Source: Pseudomonas sp. ATCC PTA-122608
GTDB lineage: Bacteria; Pseudomonadota; Gammaproteobacteria; Pseudomonadales; Pseudomonadaceae
Reading direction: 5' to 3'
Length of the DNA stretch: 64,000 bases
NCBI RefSeq assembly: GCF_001952855.1
Contig: NZ_LPNO01000011.1
Coordinates: 35,269-99,268, forward strand
In this document: piece after piece, positions 1-9,452 of the stretch
How the letters are laid out: every line of letters begins with the position of its first letter
Position numbering within the stretch: the stretch's first letter is position 1
The notes under the pieces: generated by a model
The model's input: only the letters and a program-made list of their open reading frames with translations
What the model was told of the DNA's origin: nothing
Databases searched by the model: none
Translations under genes and position numbers: made by a program

Positions 1-45
1 GGGAGCGCTGCGCACTCCCGCGGGAGCAAGCTCCCTCGCCACAGA
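1..45. repeat. REP/REPIN palindrome, cut by window edge
   Basis: The motif CGGGAGCAAGCTCCCTCGCCAC at 21-42 is one arm of the palindromic repeat that recurs complete at 46296, 47846 and 53730. The other arm lies mostly outside the window. It follows the 3' end of pepN, a typical REP position, and may act as a transcript end. Confidence 0.7.
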
Positions 46-63
46 TGCAGTACTCAGCCTCAG

Positions 64-2721
64 TTACGCGAGGCTTTTGCTCACCACCTCAAACACATCG
101 CTGGACAGCTCGCCCGAAGCGCGAATCCGCTCCAGTTCACCTTTCATCAGTGCCTGCCGCGCGTTGTCGTACTTGCGCCAGCGGGTCAACGGCGCCAACT
201 GCCGCGACGCAATCTGCGGGTTGAAGCCGTTCAACTGGATCACCAAATCCGCCAGGAACCGATAACCGGAACCATCCGCCGCGTGGAAGTTGATCAGGTT
301 CTGTCCGGCAAACGCACCTACCAGTGCGCGCACCTTGTTCGGGTTCTTGATGTTGAACGCCGGGTGCTGCATCAACGCCTTGACCCGCTCCAGCGCGCCC
401 GGCAAACCACTGCCCGCCTGCACGCTGAACCACTGGTCCATGACCAGCGGGTTGTCCTTGAAGTTCTCGGCAAACACCGCGAGGGCCTTGGCCTTCTCTT
501 CTTCGAACGGCGAGTTGACCAACACCGCCAACGCCGTCAGGCGCTCGGTCATGTTGTCGCACGCGTCGAACTGCTCAAGGGTTGCCGCCAACACTTCCGG
601 CTTGCCGCTGAGCATCAGGTAAGACAGCGCGATGTTCTGCAAGGCGCGACGGGCAAAGTGTTCCGCCTCGGCCACGTACGGGGTTTTCTTCGACAGGTCG
701 CGATTGGCCTGGTAGCGCAGCCACAAACCTTCGAACAGGTTATCGGCCAATTGCTTGCGGGCGAACTCGCGGGCCGCGTGGATGGCGTCGACATCCGCCA
801 CTTCGCTGATTTCAGTCAGGTAGGCTTCGCTCGGCAGCGAGAGCATCTCGGCAACCATCGCCTGGTCCAGGCTCTGGTCGCTGAGCACAGTGCGCAGCGC
901 CGTGATCAGGCGTTGATCCAATACCAGCGCCTTGCCCTGCTGATGCTGGCCGATCAGCTCCTGCAACACCTGCACCGACAGCTGCTGGCCGGCGTCCCAG
1001 CGATTGAAACCATCGCTGTCGTGCTGCATCAGGAACATCAACTGGTCGCGGTTGTACGGGAAGCTCAGTTTCACCGGCGCCGAGAAGCCACGCAGCAGAG
1101 ACGGCAGCGGATGTTCGGCAATGTCGACAAAGGTAAAGGTCTGCTCGGCTTCGGTCACCGAGATCACCCGGGACGTGGCGCCCGCCGCAGCTTCACCGGC
1201 CAGGCGCAAGGCGATACCCGCGCCCTTGCCGTCCAGCAGGCCCAGTTCAACCGGAATCACGAACGGCAGTTTCTCTACTTTGTCCGGGGTTTCCGGGCAG
1301 CTTTGACGGAAGCTCAGGCTGTAGGTTTTAGCCGCCGCGTCGTAGGACTCGCTCACCGCCAGGCGTGGTGTACCGGCTTGGCTGTACCAGCGCTTGAACT
1401 GGGTCAGGTCGGCGCCGTTGGCGTCTTCCATGGCCTTGATAAAGTCGTCGCAGGTCACAGCCTGGCCGTCGTGGCGTTCGAAGTACAGGTCGCTGCCCTT
1501 GCGGAAGCCTTCGGCGCCGAGCAAGGTCTGGATCATGCGAACCACTTCCGAGCCCTTTTCGTACACGGTCAGGGTGTAGAAGTTGGAGATTTCGATAAAG
1601 CCGTCCGGGCGTACCGCGTGGGCCATCGGCCCAGCATCTTCGGCGAACTGGTGCGTGCGCAGGTAGGCGACGTCCTGGATACGCTTGACCGTCGCCGAGT
1701 TCATGTCGGCAGAGAACTGCGAATCACGGAACACCGTGAAGCCTTCCTTCAGCGACAGCTGGAACCAGTCGCGGCAGGTCACGCGGTTGCCCGACCAGTT
1801 GTGGAAGTACTCGTGGGCGACAATCGCCTCGACACGCTGGTGCGCGGCGTCGGTAGCGGTTTCGGCGCGGGCCTGCACGGCGCTGGAGTTGAAGATGTTG
1901 AGGCCCTTGTTCTCCATCGCGCCCATGTTGAAGTCGTTGACCGCGACGATCATGAAGATATCGAGGTCGTACTCACGGCCATAGGCTTCTTCGTCCCAGC
2001 GCATGGACTTCTTCAAGCTGTTCATGGCGTGCTGGCACTTGTCGATGTTTTCCGGCTCGACATAGATACGCAGCGCCACGGTGCGCTCGGTCATTGTGGT
2101 GAAGGTGTCTTCGACGCACCACAAATCACCGGCCACCAGTGCGAACAGGTAAGCCGGTTTCTTGAACGGGTCTTCCCAGGTCGCCCAGTGCCGGCCGTCT
2201 TCGCCAGGGCCGGAAGCAATCGGGTTGCCGTTGGACAGCAGCACCGGGTAACTGTGTTGCTCGGCGATCACCGTGGTGGTGAACACGCTCATCACGTCCG
2301 GGCGGTCGAGGTAATAAGTGATCTTGCGGAAACCTTCGGCCTCGCACTGTGTGCAGAACATGCCGCCGGATTTGTACAGGCCTTCCAGGGCGGTGTTGGT
2401 TTCCGGGTGGATCTTCACCGTGGTGTCGAGGGTGAAGGTTGCGCTGGTGGGGTGCACGATCAGGTGGCTGTCGCTCAACTGGTAATCGGCGTCGGTCAGT
2501 TCCTGGTCGGCCAGGTTTACCGACACCAGCTCCAACTGCTGCCCGTCGAGCACCAGCGGCGGCAGGCCGGTGCCGCGCTCGGGGTTGCGGCGCATCACCA
2601 GCTGCGCGTGGACCAGGCTATGGTCCTCGAACAACTCGAAGGTCAGGTGCGTCTCGTCGATCAGGTAGTCCGGCGCCTGATAGTCCTTCAGGTAAATCAT
2701 CTTCGGCTGTTCGGTGCGCAT
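64..2721 (-). CDS. pepN: Aminopeptidase N (M1 family)
   Basis: Cytoplasmic zinc aminopeptidase that removes N-terminal residues from peptides. The 885-residue product has the usual length for bacterial PepN. The exopeptidase motif GAMEN is at 267-271, the zinc motif HEYFH at 303-307, and the third zinc ligand E326 lies in KEGFTV. AAGGA stands about 12 bases before the ATG. It is the last gene of a minus-strand run (nadK, metallophosphatase, rhomboid, yeaC, DUF2797, pepN) and starts 13 bases after the DUF2797 stop, so it is probably co-transcribed. A long open frame on the opposite strand is only a codon-bias shadow. Confidence 0.97.
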   Translation of the reverse strand: MRTEQPKMIYLKDYQAPDYLIDETHLTFELFEDHSLVHAQLVMRRNPERGTGLPPLVLDGQQLELVSVNLADQELTDADYQLSDSHLIVHPTSATFTLDTTVKIHPETNTALEGLYKSGGMFCTQCEAEGFRKITYYLDRPDVMSVFTTTVIAEQHSYPVLLSNGNPIASGPGEDGRHWATWEDPFKKPAYLFALVAGDLWCVEDTFTTMTERTVALRIYVEPENIDKCQHAMNSLKKSMRWDEEAYGREYDLDIFMIVAVNDFNMGAMENKGLNIFNSSAVQARAETATDAAHQRVEAIVAHEYFHNWSGNRVTCRDWFQLSLKEGFTVFRDSQFSADMNSATVKRIQDVAYLRTHQFAEDAGPMAHAVRPDGFIEISNFYTLTVYEKGSEVVRMIQTLLGAEGFRKGSDLYFERHDGQAVTCDDFIKAMEDANGADLTQFKRWYSQAGTPRLAVSESYDAAAKTYSLSFRQSCPETPDKVEKLPFVIPVELGLLDGKGAGIALRLAGEAAAGATSRVISVTEAEQTFTFVDIAEHPLPSLLRGFSAPVKLSFPYNRDQLMFLMQHDSDGFNRWDAGQQLSVQVLQELIGQHQQGKALVLDQRLITALRTVLSDQSLDQAMVAEMLSLPSEAYLTEISEVADVDAIHAAREFARKQLADNLFEGLWLRYQANRDLSKKTPYVAEAEHFARRALQNIALSYLMLSGKPEVLAATLEQFDACDNMTERLTALAVLVNSPFEEEKAKALAVFAENFKDNPLVMDQWFSVQAGSGLPGALERVKALMQHPAFNIKNPNKVRALVGAFAGQNLINFHAADGSGYRFLADLVIQLNGFNPQIASRQLAPLTRWRKYDNARQALMKGELERIRASGELSSDVFEVVSKSLA

Positions 2722-2734
2722 GTCTGTCGTCCTT

Positions 2735-3565
2735 CTACTGATGCACGGCGAGCTGGTAGGCCGTGTATTTACGAATGTTGATCACGCCGGTGTCGAAGAT
2801 CAGGTATTGGCCCTTGATCCCCATCAGCGTGCCTTCGGCAATCGGGTTCTTGTCCAGGTTGAAGCTGACAATCTTGGTAGGATACTGCTCGATCGGGTAA
2901 CGGATTTCGATCGGTTCGATGTCGGTCACCGGTTGGATGGCTTGCAAGCCAAAGCGTTCCTGCAAACCGAGCAAACCCTCGGCACAGCTGGCGAACAGTT
3001 CGTCCCGCACCTGCGCAAGATTTACCGTCTGGGCGTCGCCCTTGAGCAGCGCGCGCCAGTTGGTCTTGTCGGCCACCTGGCTGCGGAACAGATCTTCGAC
3101 GAAGCCCGACTGCTGGCGCGTGGCAACCCGCATGATCGGCAGCGCCTGGCTTGCGCCCTGGTCCAGCCAGCGGGTAGGCAGCTGGCTGGCGCGGGTAATG
3201 CCGACCTTGATCCCCGACGAATTCGCCAGGTAAACCACGTGATCGGTCATGCAGAATTTTTCACCCCAGGCCGGATCGCGGCAAGTACCTGCGTCGTAAT
3301 GGCAACGCTCGGGGCTCATGATGCACAGGTCGCACTGGGCCAGTTTGGTCATGCACGGGTAGCAGTAACCCTGGCTGAAACTGGTCTTGGTCTTGCGACC
3401 GCAATGGGTGCAAAGGATCGCACCGAGGTATTCCAGGCGCACGGTGGTGCCGATCAACGGGTTGACCGGCACCTCGATGTCGCCCAGACGAAACGCGTAT
3501 TGAACGGTCGGCTCACCCAACTGCGCCGACATCTTGCTGACTGCACCACGGCCAATCTCAATCAA
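2735..3565 (-). CDS. DUF2797 domain protein, cysteine-rich
   Basis: Conserved proteobacterial protein of unknown function. The N-terminal half has paired cysteines (CTHC, CYPC, CDLC, then single Cys and a CHYDAGTC stretch) that look like zinc sites. I chose the TTG at 3565, which gives a product beginning LIEIGRGAVSK and a TTGA overlap with the upstream yeaC stop, the usual form of translational coupling. The first ATG in frame is at 3532 and would drop 11 residues. Neither start has a clear Shine-Dalgarno sequence. An ATG at 3622 is open but lies well inside yeaC. The function is unknown to me. Confidence 0.85.
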   Translation of the reverse strand: MIEIGRGAVSKMSAQLGEPTVQYAFRLGDIEVPVNPLIGTTVRLEYLGAILCTHCGRKTKTSFSQGYCYPCMTKLAQCDLCIMSPERCHYDAGTCRDPAWGEKFCMTDHVVYLANSSGIKVGITRASQLPTRWLDQGASQALPIMRVATRQQSGFVEDLFRSQVADKTNWRALLKGDAQTVNLAQVRDELFASCAEGLLGLQERFGLQAIQPVTDIEPIEIRYPIEQYPTKIVSFNLDKNPIAEGTLMGIKGQYLIFDTGVINIRKYTAYQLAVHQ

Positions 3566-3822
3566 TGGATGGCATCCGACTTGAACAGGATGTTCGGCAC
3601 CGGCGCCGACTTCGAGGCGCATTCCTGCGGGCCCATGTAGCCGGTGCGCTGGTCTTCCGGCAGGTTCTGCAGTTCCCAGGCGATCACTGCCTGCAACGAC
3701 AATTCACGCTGCTCGGCGGTGAGCTTGCGGCCATCGGACCACTTGCCGATTTCCACGGCGAGCTTGAGGCTCTCGTAGATGTCCGGGGTGATGTTTTCGA
3801 TCATTTCGACAAAAGAGGACAT
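3562..3822 (-). CDS. yeaC: YeaC family protein (DUF1315)
   Basis: Small conserved protein of 86 residues, beginning MSSFVEMIENITPDIYESLK and containing the family signature around GKWSDGRKLT. No catalytic or membrane features are visible. It sits 15 bases after the rhomboid gene stop and overlaps the start of the DUF2797 gene by four bases. YeaC and DUF2797 genes being neighbours is common in pseudomonads as I recall. The function is unknown. Confidence 0.88.
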   Translation of the reverse strand: MSSFVEMIENITPDIYESLKLAVEIGKWSDGRKLTAEQRELSLQAVIAWELQNLPEDQRTGYMGPQECASKSAPVPNILFKSDAIH

Positions 3823-3837
3823 AAGACTCTTCCTTAA

Positions 3838-4713
3838 CTAAATAGGAGACATTTTGCGGCGACTGTACAAGCCACCCAATAAACCGGTCAGGCAACCCAT
3901 CACCAGGCCACCCACGTGGGCCGCGTTGGCGATTTCGCCGAAACCGATCATCGAAACCAGGCCCGACAGGCACAGCACCAGCCACACCAGCATCATCACC
4001 AACACCCCGCGAGGCAGGCGATACGCCGGGTTCGGCGACAACAACTGATAGATCCAGCAATGCCCGAGCAAGCCGTACAGCACCCCGGACAACCCGCCAA
4101 ACAGGCCAGGACCACCAAAAGAGTATTGAGCGTAGTTCGACACCAGGCTGAACAACAGGGTCAGGCCCAGCAGGTTGATACTGCCCTGGCGCAGCTCGAT
4201 ACGCCGTCCCAGTTCCCAGTACCACATGCCGTTCATGGCCAGGTGCAGGATGCCGAAGTGGATCAGCATCGGCGTGACCAACCGCCACCACTGCCCGGAT
4301 GCAAGGCTGTCGGCCAGCGGCGTGAAGTGCAGGTACTCACCCGACACACTGAACGGCAGGAACGTCAGCCAGCTCATGGCTTGCAGATTATCCCCCAGCA
4401 GCGTGACGGCGCCGACGATGATGCTCAGCAGCAGAATAAGTCCCGTCACCGGGCTGTGGCGCAACTGCTGGACAAACCCCGGACGCTTGACCGTCGCCGC
4501 CTGTGCCGGAATATCCAGTTGCTGGTCCGGGTCACCAGCTGGAAAACGCTGGTACAAAACCTTCACGTCTTCGCTGATGGAATCGGGCACCCACAGCACT
4601 TGCTCCCCGGCTTCTTCGCTGACGCGATGGGGCACCTGCATGCGTTGCAGCAGCGTGACGAAACCACTCAAATCCACCGCCAGCGGCAGGCGTAATACAG
4701 CCACGGAACTCAT
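3838..4713 (-). CDS. Rhomboid family intramembrane serine protease
   Basis: Membrane protease of 291 residues. A cytoplasmic N-terminal region of about 85 residues precedes roughly six hydrophobic segments. The nucleophile S209 lies in GGLSGVLYG and the catalytic partner H266 in AAHVGG; HFGILHLAMN near 152-161 matches the conserved H..N motif before the catalytic serine. Overall it resembles GlpG. The start overlaps the metallophosphatase stop by four bases (ATGA), so translation is probably coupled. The substrate cannot be told from sequence. Confidence 0.92.
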   Translation of the reverse strand: MSSVAVLRLPLAVDLSGFVTLLQRMQVPHRVSEEAGEQVLWVPDSISEDVKVLYQRFPAGDPDQQLDIPAQAATVKRPGFVQQLRHSPVTGLILLLSIIVGAVTLLGDNLQAMSWLTFLPFSVSGEYLHFTPLADSLASGQWWRLVTPMLIHFGILHLAMNGMWYWELGRRIELRQGSINLLGLTLLFSLVSNYAQYSFGGPGLFGGLSGVLYGLLGHCWIYQLLSPNPAYRLPRGVLVMMLVWLVLCLSGLVSMIGFGEIANAAHVGGLVMGCLTGLLGGLYSRRKMSPI

Positions 4714-5681
4714 GCAATAACCTCAGGGCGCTCGACATCGACCCAAACAAATTTACGCGGGTCCAGGCGGGTTTCCTGATCCAGTCGGTAAGCCACCAAC
4801 TTGCCATACAGCACTGCGCTGTAGTCCAGGCAGGCCAGGTTCGGACGGATCGGCGCCGGTTTGCCGCTGCGCCAGTAATGGCCGACGAACAGCAACGGCT
4901 CGTCGACGCCGTAGCGCAGCAGGGAATTTTTCTCGGTGGACGACAGCGGCGTGGCTGCCACCGGTTCCGGCAGCGCATCAGGCTGGAACACGATGTCGCC
5001 GTAGGTTTTCGGGTCGTCTTCCCAGAACTTGGTGCGGAAGAACGAGCGCGTCAGCCCGTCGCCACCGGTCAGGGTCAGACCGTCCGGCAGGCGCATGTCG
5101 GTGCCGCGCAGCAGGCGGTCGAAGGCGTTACTGGCGAAACTGCCGGGCACGGCGGCGGCTTGCAGGAAGTGCTGGTCGATGCAGCCGTCCGGGAAATGCG
5201 CGCGCAGGGGTTCGATAAAGCCGTTGTCCCAGCAGGCGTGCACCACGCGGAACCGTCCGGCATCGACAAACAGCGGCATGTCGTAGAACCAGCCGAGGAA
5301 GTCGTGCCAGTCCGCCGGGTGCTGCTCGAACTGCGTCAACGTCTCTTGGATCAACCGCGCATGACGTGGCGTGTGCTCACGCACGAACTGCTTGCCGCTG
5401 CCCGGGGGCGCCGGCGTGCTCCAGCCCAGCGCGTTGAACTCATGGTTGCCCATGATGCACAGCGCCTGGCCGGCTTCGGTCATGTCGTGGACGATGTGCA
5501 GCGCCTCGCGAATGCGCGGGCCACGGTCGATGATATCGCCGAGGAACACCGCCATTCGCGACGGATGCCGCCAGGTGCCGCCCTGCTTGTGGTAACCCAA
5601 CCGGTCGAGCAAGTGCTCAAGGGTATGAGCGCAACCGTGCACGTCACCAATCAGGTCGTAGCTACGCGCGGGATCGAGCAT
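4710..5681 (-). CDS. Metallophosphoesterase, PPP-like
   Basis: Calcineurin-like phosphoesterase of 323 residues. The metal-binding blocks are visible in order: GDVHG (D12, H14), [14 protein letters not shown] and a late GHYW. The family contains PrpE- and ApaH-like enzymes that split dinucleoside polyphosphates or phosphoproteins; the exact substrate is not decided here. The ATG at 5681 shares one base with the nadK stop (TGATG). An ATG 51 bases upstream is open but would lie within nadK and precede the conserved N terminus. Confidence 0.88.
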   Translation of the reverse strand: MLDPARSYDLIGDVHGCAHTLEHLLDRLGYHKQGGTWRHPSRMAVFLGDIIDRGPRIREALHIVHDMTEAGQALCIMGNHEFNALGWSTPAPPGSGKQFVREHTPRHARLIQETLTQFEQHPADWHDFLGWFYDMPLFVDAGRFRVVHACWDNGFIEPLRAHFPDGCIDQHFLQAAAVPGSFASNAFDRLLRGTDMRLPDGLTLTGGDGLTRSFFRTKFWEDDPKTYGDIVFQPDALPEPVAATPLSSTEKNSLLRYGVDEPLLFVGHYWRSGKPAPIRPNLACLDYSAVLYGKLVAYRLDQETRLDPRKFVWVDVERPEVIA

Positions 5682-6571
5682 CAGTCGCCTCCACCCCCCA
5701 AGCGGCTGCCCCAGCCCAGCTTGGTCCGGCACACTTCGTAGTAGTTGTGATCCAGCGGGTGAATCAACCGCAACTTCTGCGCCTTTTTGCTCACGGTGAT
5801 GGTGTCACCGGGGGCGCAGGTGAAATGGTTCTGCCCGTCGCAGGAGACTTGCGGGTAGATCTGCATGTCTTTGGACACCACGATTTTCAACTCACTGTTG
5901 CCGTCGACCACGATAGGTCTGCTGGACAACATATGGGGGTACATCGGCACGATCACAATGGCATCCAGCTTGGGATGCATGATCGGCCCGCCGGCAGACA
6001 GCGCGTAGGCCGTAGACCCGGTAGGCGTGGCGACGATCAGGCCGTCGGCCTTCTGGCTGCACACGAACTGGCCGTCGATGTACAACTCGAACTCGATCAT
6101 CCGCGTCGATTTGCCGGGGTGCAGCACCACATCATTAAGGGCGTCGCCCTGGCCGATGGCTTCGCCGTGACGGCGCACTTCGGCTTGCAGCAGGAAGCGG
6201 TTTTCCACCAGGTAATGGCCGTCCAGCACCTTGGCCACTTCGACTTCCAGCTCGTCAGGGCGAATATCGGTGAGGAACCCCAGGCTCCCGCGGTTGATCC
6301 CCAGCACCGGCACGTTATGCCGCGCCAGCGCACGGGCGGCGCCCAACAGGCTGCCGTCGCCGCCCACCACGATCACCATGTCGCAGACTTCGCCGAGCAT
6401 CTTGCGCGACGAGGTTTGCAGGCCGTGGCCCGGGAGGATTTCAGCGATGGTGTCTTCGAGGATCACATGCAGGTGGCGCTCGAGCAGAAACTTTTTCAGC
6501 CGGCGGACGGTGTCCAGCACCTGGGTACTGCCCAGGCGACCGATAATGCCGATATTGCGAAATTGCTCCAT
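5681..6571 (-). CDS. nadK: NAD kinase
   Basis: Phosphorylates NAD to NADP in the cytoplasm. The 296-residue product has the usual family length. The GGDG catalytic motif is at 70-73, followed by [12 protein letters not shown] (91-102), the NDV motif near 146 and [16 protein letters not shown] from 181. The ATG at 6571 is preceded by AGGAG. An upstream ATG at 6670 would add 33 unconserved residues. It is the first gene of the minus-strand run that ends with pepN and is divergent from the DUF1853 gene, so the promoters of both lie in 6572-6715. Confidence 0.97.
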   Translation of the reverse strand: MEQFRNIGIIGRLGSTQVLDTVRRLKKFLLERHLHVILEDTIAEILPGHGLQTSSRKMLGEVCDMVIVVGGDGSLLGAARALARHNVPVLGINRGSLGFLTDIRPDELEVEVAKVLDGHYLVENRFLLQAEVRRHGEAIGQGDALNDVVLHPGKSTRMIEFELYIDGQFVCSQKADGLIVATPTGSTAYALSAGGPIMHPKLDAIVIVPMYPHMLSSRPIVVDGNSELKIVVSKDMQIYPQVSCDGQNHFTCAPGDTITVSKKAQKLRLIHPLDHNYYEVCRTKLGWGSRLGGGGD

Positions 6572-6715
6572 GGGGCTCCTGCGGGGTTCGGGTTCTGGCA
6601 AAAAAGAACGATTATGGGCGAAAGCCGGCGTTACACAAAATCCTTTGTCGCCGCAAACCCCAGACGACAACGGTTCTCAGCCCCCTTCCCGGCTGTAAAA
6701 GGCTATGCTCGGACC

Positions 6716-7759
6716 ATGACTCTGTTCACTGACTTACAGCACCTGCCCCGCCAACTGCGTCACCCCGAGGTGCGGGACCTCGCGTGGGTGATGCTCGCCC
6801 CGCCGATGCTTGAGCAGACACCCTGGCCGCAACGCCACCCGCTGACCGGCAGCGATTGGGTGCAGGCCCCGCATTTGCTGGAACACTGGCTGCGCCAGCT
6901 GGACCAGGACAGCAGCGCCTTGCTGCATTGGCTGAGCCAGGCACGTACCCGTCGGCTGGGCCTGTATTACGAACGACTATGGCAATTCGCCGTGCAGCAT
7001 GCGCCGGGCGTGGAATTGCTCGCGGCCAACCTGCCGATCCGCCAGGCCGGGCACACCCTGGGCGAGCTGGACATGCTGCTCCGCGACCGTGACGGCGTGC
7101 ACCACCTGGAACTGGCGATCAAACTTTATCTCGGGCCCCAGGACGGCGACGGCCGGGACACCGCGCAATGGCTGGGCCCGGGCTGTCATGACCGGCTTGA
7201 CCGCAAGCTGGCTCATCTGGCGCAGCATCAATTGCCGATTTCCGCCCGGCCGGAAAGCCGCGAAATACTGGCGGCGTTGGATATCCAGAGATTTGACGCG
7301 CATCTATGGCTGGGCGGGTATTTGCTCTACCCATGGCCCGGCATGGCGCAAGCGCCGGTGGGCGCGCATCCGCAGCACCTGAATGGCCGCTGGCTGCATC
7401 AGCGCGATTGGTCACGGTTTATCGAGCAAAGCCCCGCCGGTCGCTGGCAACCGCTACCCCGCCACGCGTGGCTGGCACCGGCGCACTACCCGGCGGATGA
7501 AGCTTGGGATGCGGCCCGGATGCGAGATTGGCTCACCGAACTGGACCCCATGGCGCCCGCGCAATTGCTGGTGCGCCTGGTGGAAAACAGCGAAGGAGAA
7601 TGGGAAGAAGCCGAACGGCTGTTCCTGGTGGCGGATCTGTGGCCGAACGTACCCGGCACCCCCGTAGCAGCTGTCGAGCGCCAGCGAGGCTGCGTCGGCA
7701 GCACCACCGTTGCCGAGTCATCCCCCATCTCAGAGTCGCGCCCGACGCAGCCTCGCTGA
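6716..7759 (+). CDS. DUF1853 family protein with repeat-derived C terminus
   Basis: Conserved protein of unknown function, 347 residues from the ATG at 6716. The body matches my memory of the DUF1853 family ([25 protein letters not shown] near 120-145), which is suspected to be nuclease-like because of the E..D...ELAIK arrangement. The last 32 residues or so (from about codon 317, after LWPNVPGTP) are encoded by one arm, the centre and half of the other arm of the palindrome at 7664-7776. The stop codon lies inside that palindrome. This tail is unlikely to be ancestral. Confidence 0.85.
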   Translation: MTLFTDLQHLPRQLRHPEVRDLAWVMLAPPMLEQTPWPQRHPLTGSDWVQAPHLLEHWLRQLDQDSSALLHWLSQARTRRLGLYYERLWQFAVQHAPGVELLAANLPIRQAGHTLGELDMLLRDRDGVHHLELAIKLYLGPQDGDGRDTAQWLGPGCHDRLDRKLAHLAQHQLPISARPESREILAALDIQRFDAHLWLGGYLLYPWPGMAQAPVGAHPQHLNGRWLHQRDWSRFIEQSPAGRWQPLPRHAWLAPAHYPADEAWDAARMRDWLTELDPMAPAQLLVRLVENSEGEWEEAERLFLVADLWPNVPGTPVAAVERQRGCVGSTTVAESSPISESRPTQPR

Positions 7760-7776
7760 AGCTCAACAGCTGCTAC
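7664..7776. repeat. Palindromic REPIN-like repeat
   Basis: GTAGCAGCTGTCGAGC plus AGCGAGGCTGCGTCGG at 7664-7698 is matched in inverted order by CCGACGCAGCCTCGCT and a diverged outer arm ending CAGCTGCTAC at 7742-7776. The arms are separated by about 45 bases. This is the layout of a REPIN (two inverted REP sequences). Its sequence class differs from the other REPINs in this window. It overlaps the 3' end of the DUF1853 gene and lies between convergent genes. Confidence 0.8.
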
Positions 7777-7797
7777 GGACGAATTTACGGGGGGTTA

Positions 7798-8529
7798 TTA
7801 AAGGTGATCGATGTGCCGATAATCCACTTGCAGCCCGGCAGCCAACGCTTTCGCGCGCCCCAAGCGGATCGGGCCGCGCTCGATGTCCACCAGCAATCCT
7901 GGGCAGTCCAGCTGCGGCAGCCCTGCCACATCTTTCAGTCGTCCATCGGTGATCACCAGCAACCGCTGCTGCTCCACCGGGTAACGCTTACGACGAGCCA
8001 ACAACCAATGCCCCGCTTCGCTCAGTGCTGCCAGTAACGGCGTGCCGCCGCCTGCACCGAGGCCATCAAGCCAATGACCAAGCCCTTTTGCCGCCTTTAA
8101 TCCCTGCACCTGCCACTTTGGCGACTGTCCACTCGCGGTGAGCAACGCCATGCGCGCCCGTTGCCGGTAGGCGTCGTCAAACAGTTGGGCCAGCAAACCC
8201 TTGGCATCACTCAGCGCCTGATGCCGCCGGGTGGACGCCGAAGCATCCACAATCACCAGCCACAGTTCATGGGGCGTGCGGCTGCGCAATTGATACAGCA
8301 GATCTTCACGGCGTTGCGGCCGCCCGCTGAGCAAGGTGCCCGGCCAGTTGATCGAACCTTCGGCCGCGCTGCGCGCCGGCCCTCGCCTGCCCTTGTCCAG
8401 TCGACCCGCCTTGGGCCGTGCATCCGCCCCCGCTTTAGGCTTGGGGCGGATGCCTAGGGCTTTTTTGGCCAGGTGGGCACGTCCCGGCGAGCACCCGTCG
8501 CCAGCGCAGGCGCGGGCATGTCGCCCCAT
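7798..8529 (-). CDS. VWA-domain chelatase-associated protein (ChlD/CobT C-terminal type)
   Basis: A 243-residue protein with one von Willebrand A domain. The MIDAS residues are intact: D95, S97 and S99 in VDASAST, then GGGTPL and ITDGR. It corresponds to the C-terminal integrin-like part of magnesium chelatase ChlD/BchD or CobT and lacks their N-terminal ATPase-like domain. With the adjacent ChlI-type ATPase and CobN it probably forms the cobaltochelatase. The start is uncertain: the ATG at 8529 overlaps the ATPase gene by 76 bases, and the first 25 residues are unconserved in appearance. Confidence 0.82.
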   Translation of the reverse strand: MGRHARACAGDGCSPGRAHLAKKALGIRPKPKAGADARPKAGRLDKGRRGPARSAAEGSINWPGTLLSGRPQRREDLLYQLRSRTPHELWLVIVDASASTRRHQALSDAKGLLAQLFDDAYRQRARMALLTASGQSPKWQVQGLKAAKGLGHWLDGLGAGGGTPLLAALSEAGHWLLARRKRYPVEQQRLLVITDGRLKDVAGLPQLDCPGLLVDIERGPIRLGRAKALAAGLQVDYRHIDHL

Positions 8530-9452
8530 TGGCCCTGGCCTTCTGTTGAATCATTGGGCTTGGGTAATTGACCGCCACCCGGCTGCGTCGAAGTCGGTGA
8601 TTGCTCCTGGCGCCGGTGACGCAGGGCAAATTCCGCAACGGCCTCGATATCTTCATCGCCGATGGCCGTCGCACCACGCCAGGCGGCATGGGCACGGGCG
8701 CCGCGCAGCCAGACCAGGTCGGCGCGCAAGCCATCGACGCCCGCAGCAAAACAACGTTCGGTGATCTGCGCCAGCGCCTGGTCATCCAACGGGATGCTCT
8801 CCAGCAACGCCCGCGCCTCTGTGCAGCGCTCACGCAACGCGGCCTGCTGGTCGGCCCATTGCCCGCAGAAACCCTGAGGGTCGCTGTCAAAATCCAACCG
8901 ACGACGGATGATCTGCCCACGCTCGGCCGGCTGGGTGTGGCCGCTCAACGCCACGTTGAAGCCAAACCGGTCGAGCAATTGCGGGCGCAACTCGCCTTCT
9001 TCAGGGTTCATGGTGCCAATCAGCACGAAGCGCGCCGAATGCCGGTGGGAAATGCCGTCGCGCTCGATGAGGTTGGTGCCGCTGGCGGCCACGTCCAGCA
9101 GCAGGTCCACCAGATGATCGGGCAGCAAATTGACTTCGTCGACGTAGAGCACGCCGCCGTCGGCCTTGGCCAGTACGCCGGGGGAAAACTGTGCGCGGCC
9201 TTCGCCGAGCGCCGCGTCCAGGTCGAGTGTGCCCACCAGACGCTCTTCGGTAGCGCCCAACGGCAGCGTGACGAACTGGCCGCTGGCGAGCAGGTCTGCC
9301 AAGCCACGGGCCAGGGTGGACTTGGCCATGCCGCGCGGGCCTTCAATCAGCACGCCGCCGATTTTCGGGTCGATGGCGGTCAGGCACAGGGCCAGTTTCA
9401 AGTCGTCGGCGCCGACAACGGCGGACAGCGGGAAATGCGGGAGATCGGTCAT
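8454..9452 (-). CDS. Magnesium/cobalt chelatase ATPase subunit (ChlI type)
   Basis: AAA+ ATPase of 332 residues. Walker A is at 38-46 (GPRGMAKST) and Walker B at 101-107 (VLYVDEV). It matches BchI/ChlI and probably takes the place of CobS, driving metal insertion by CobN. The ATG at 9452 shares one base with the cobN stop (TGATG), indicating coupling. The open frame extends upstream to 9755, but that part lies within cobN and precedes the conserved N terminus. Confidence 0.9.
   Translation of the reverse strand: MTDLPHFPLSAVVGADDLKLALCLTAIDPKIGGVLIEGPRGMAKSTLARGLADLLASGQFVTLPLGATEERLVGTLDLDAALGEGRAQFSPGVLAKADGGVLYVDEVNLLPDHLVDLLLDVAASGTNLIERDGISHRHSARFVLIGTMNPEEGELRPQLLDRFGFNVALSGHTQPAERGQIIRRRLDFDSDPQGFCGQWADQQAALRERCTEARALLESIPLDDQALAQITERCFAAGVDGLRADLVWLRGARAHAAWRGATAIGDEDIEAVAEFALRHRRQEQSPTSTQPGGGQLPKPNDSTEGQGQWGDMPAPALATGARRDVPTWPKKP

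Noticed and set aside
283..2781. 832-codon open frame antisense to pepN
   Set aside because: It is a codon-bias shadow of a strongly supported zinc aminopeptidase gene; the translation is rich in Arg, Gln, His and Val and has no domain.
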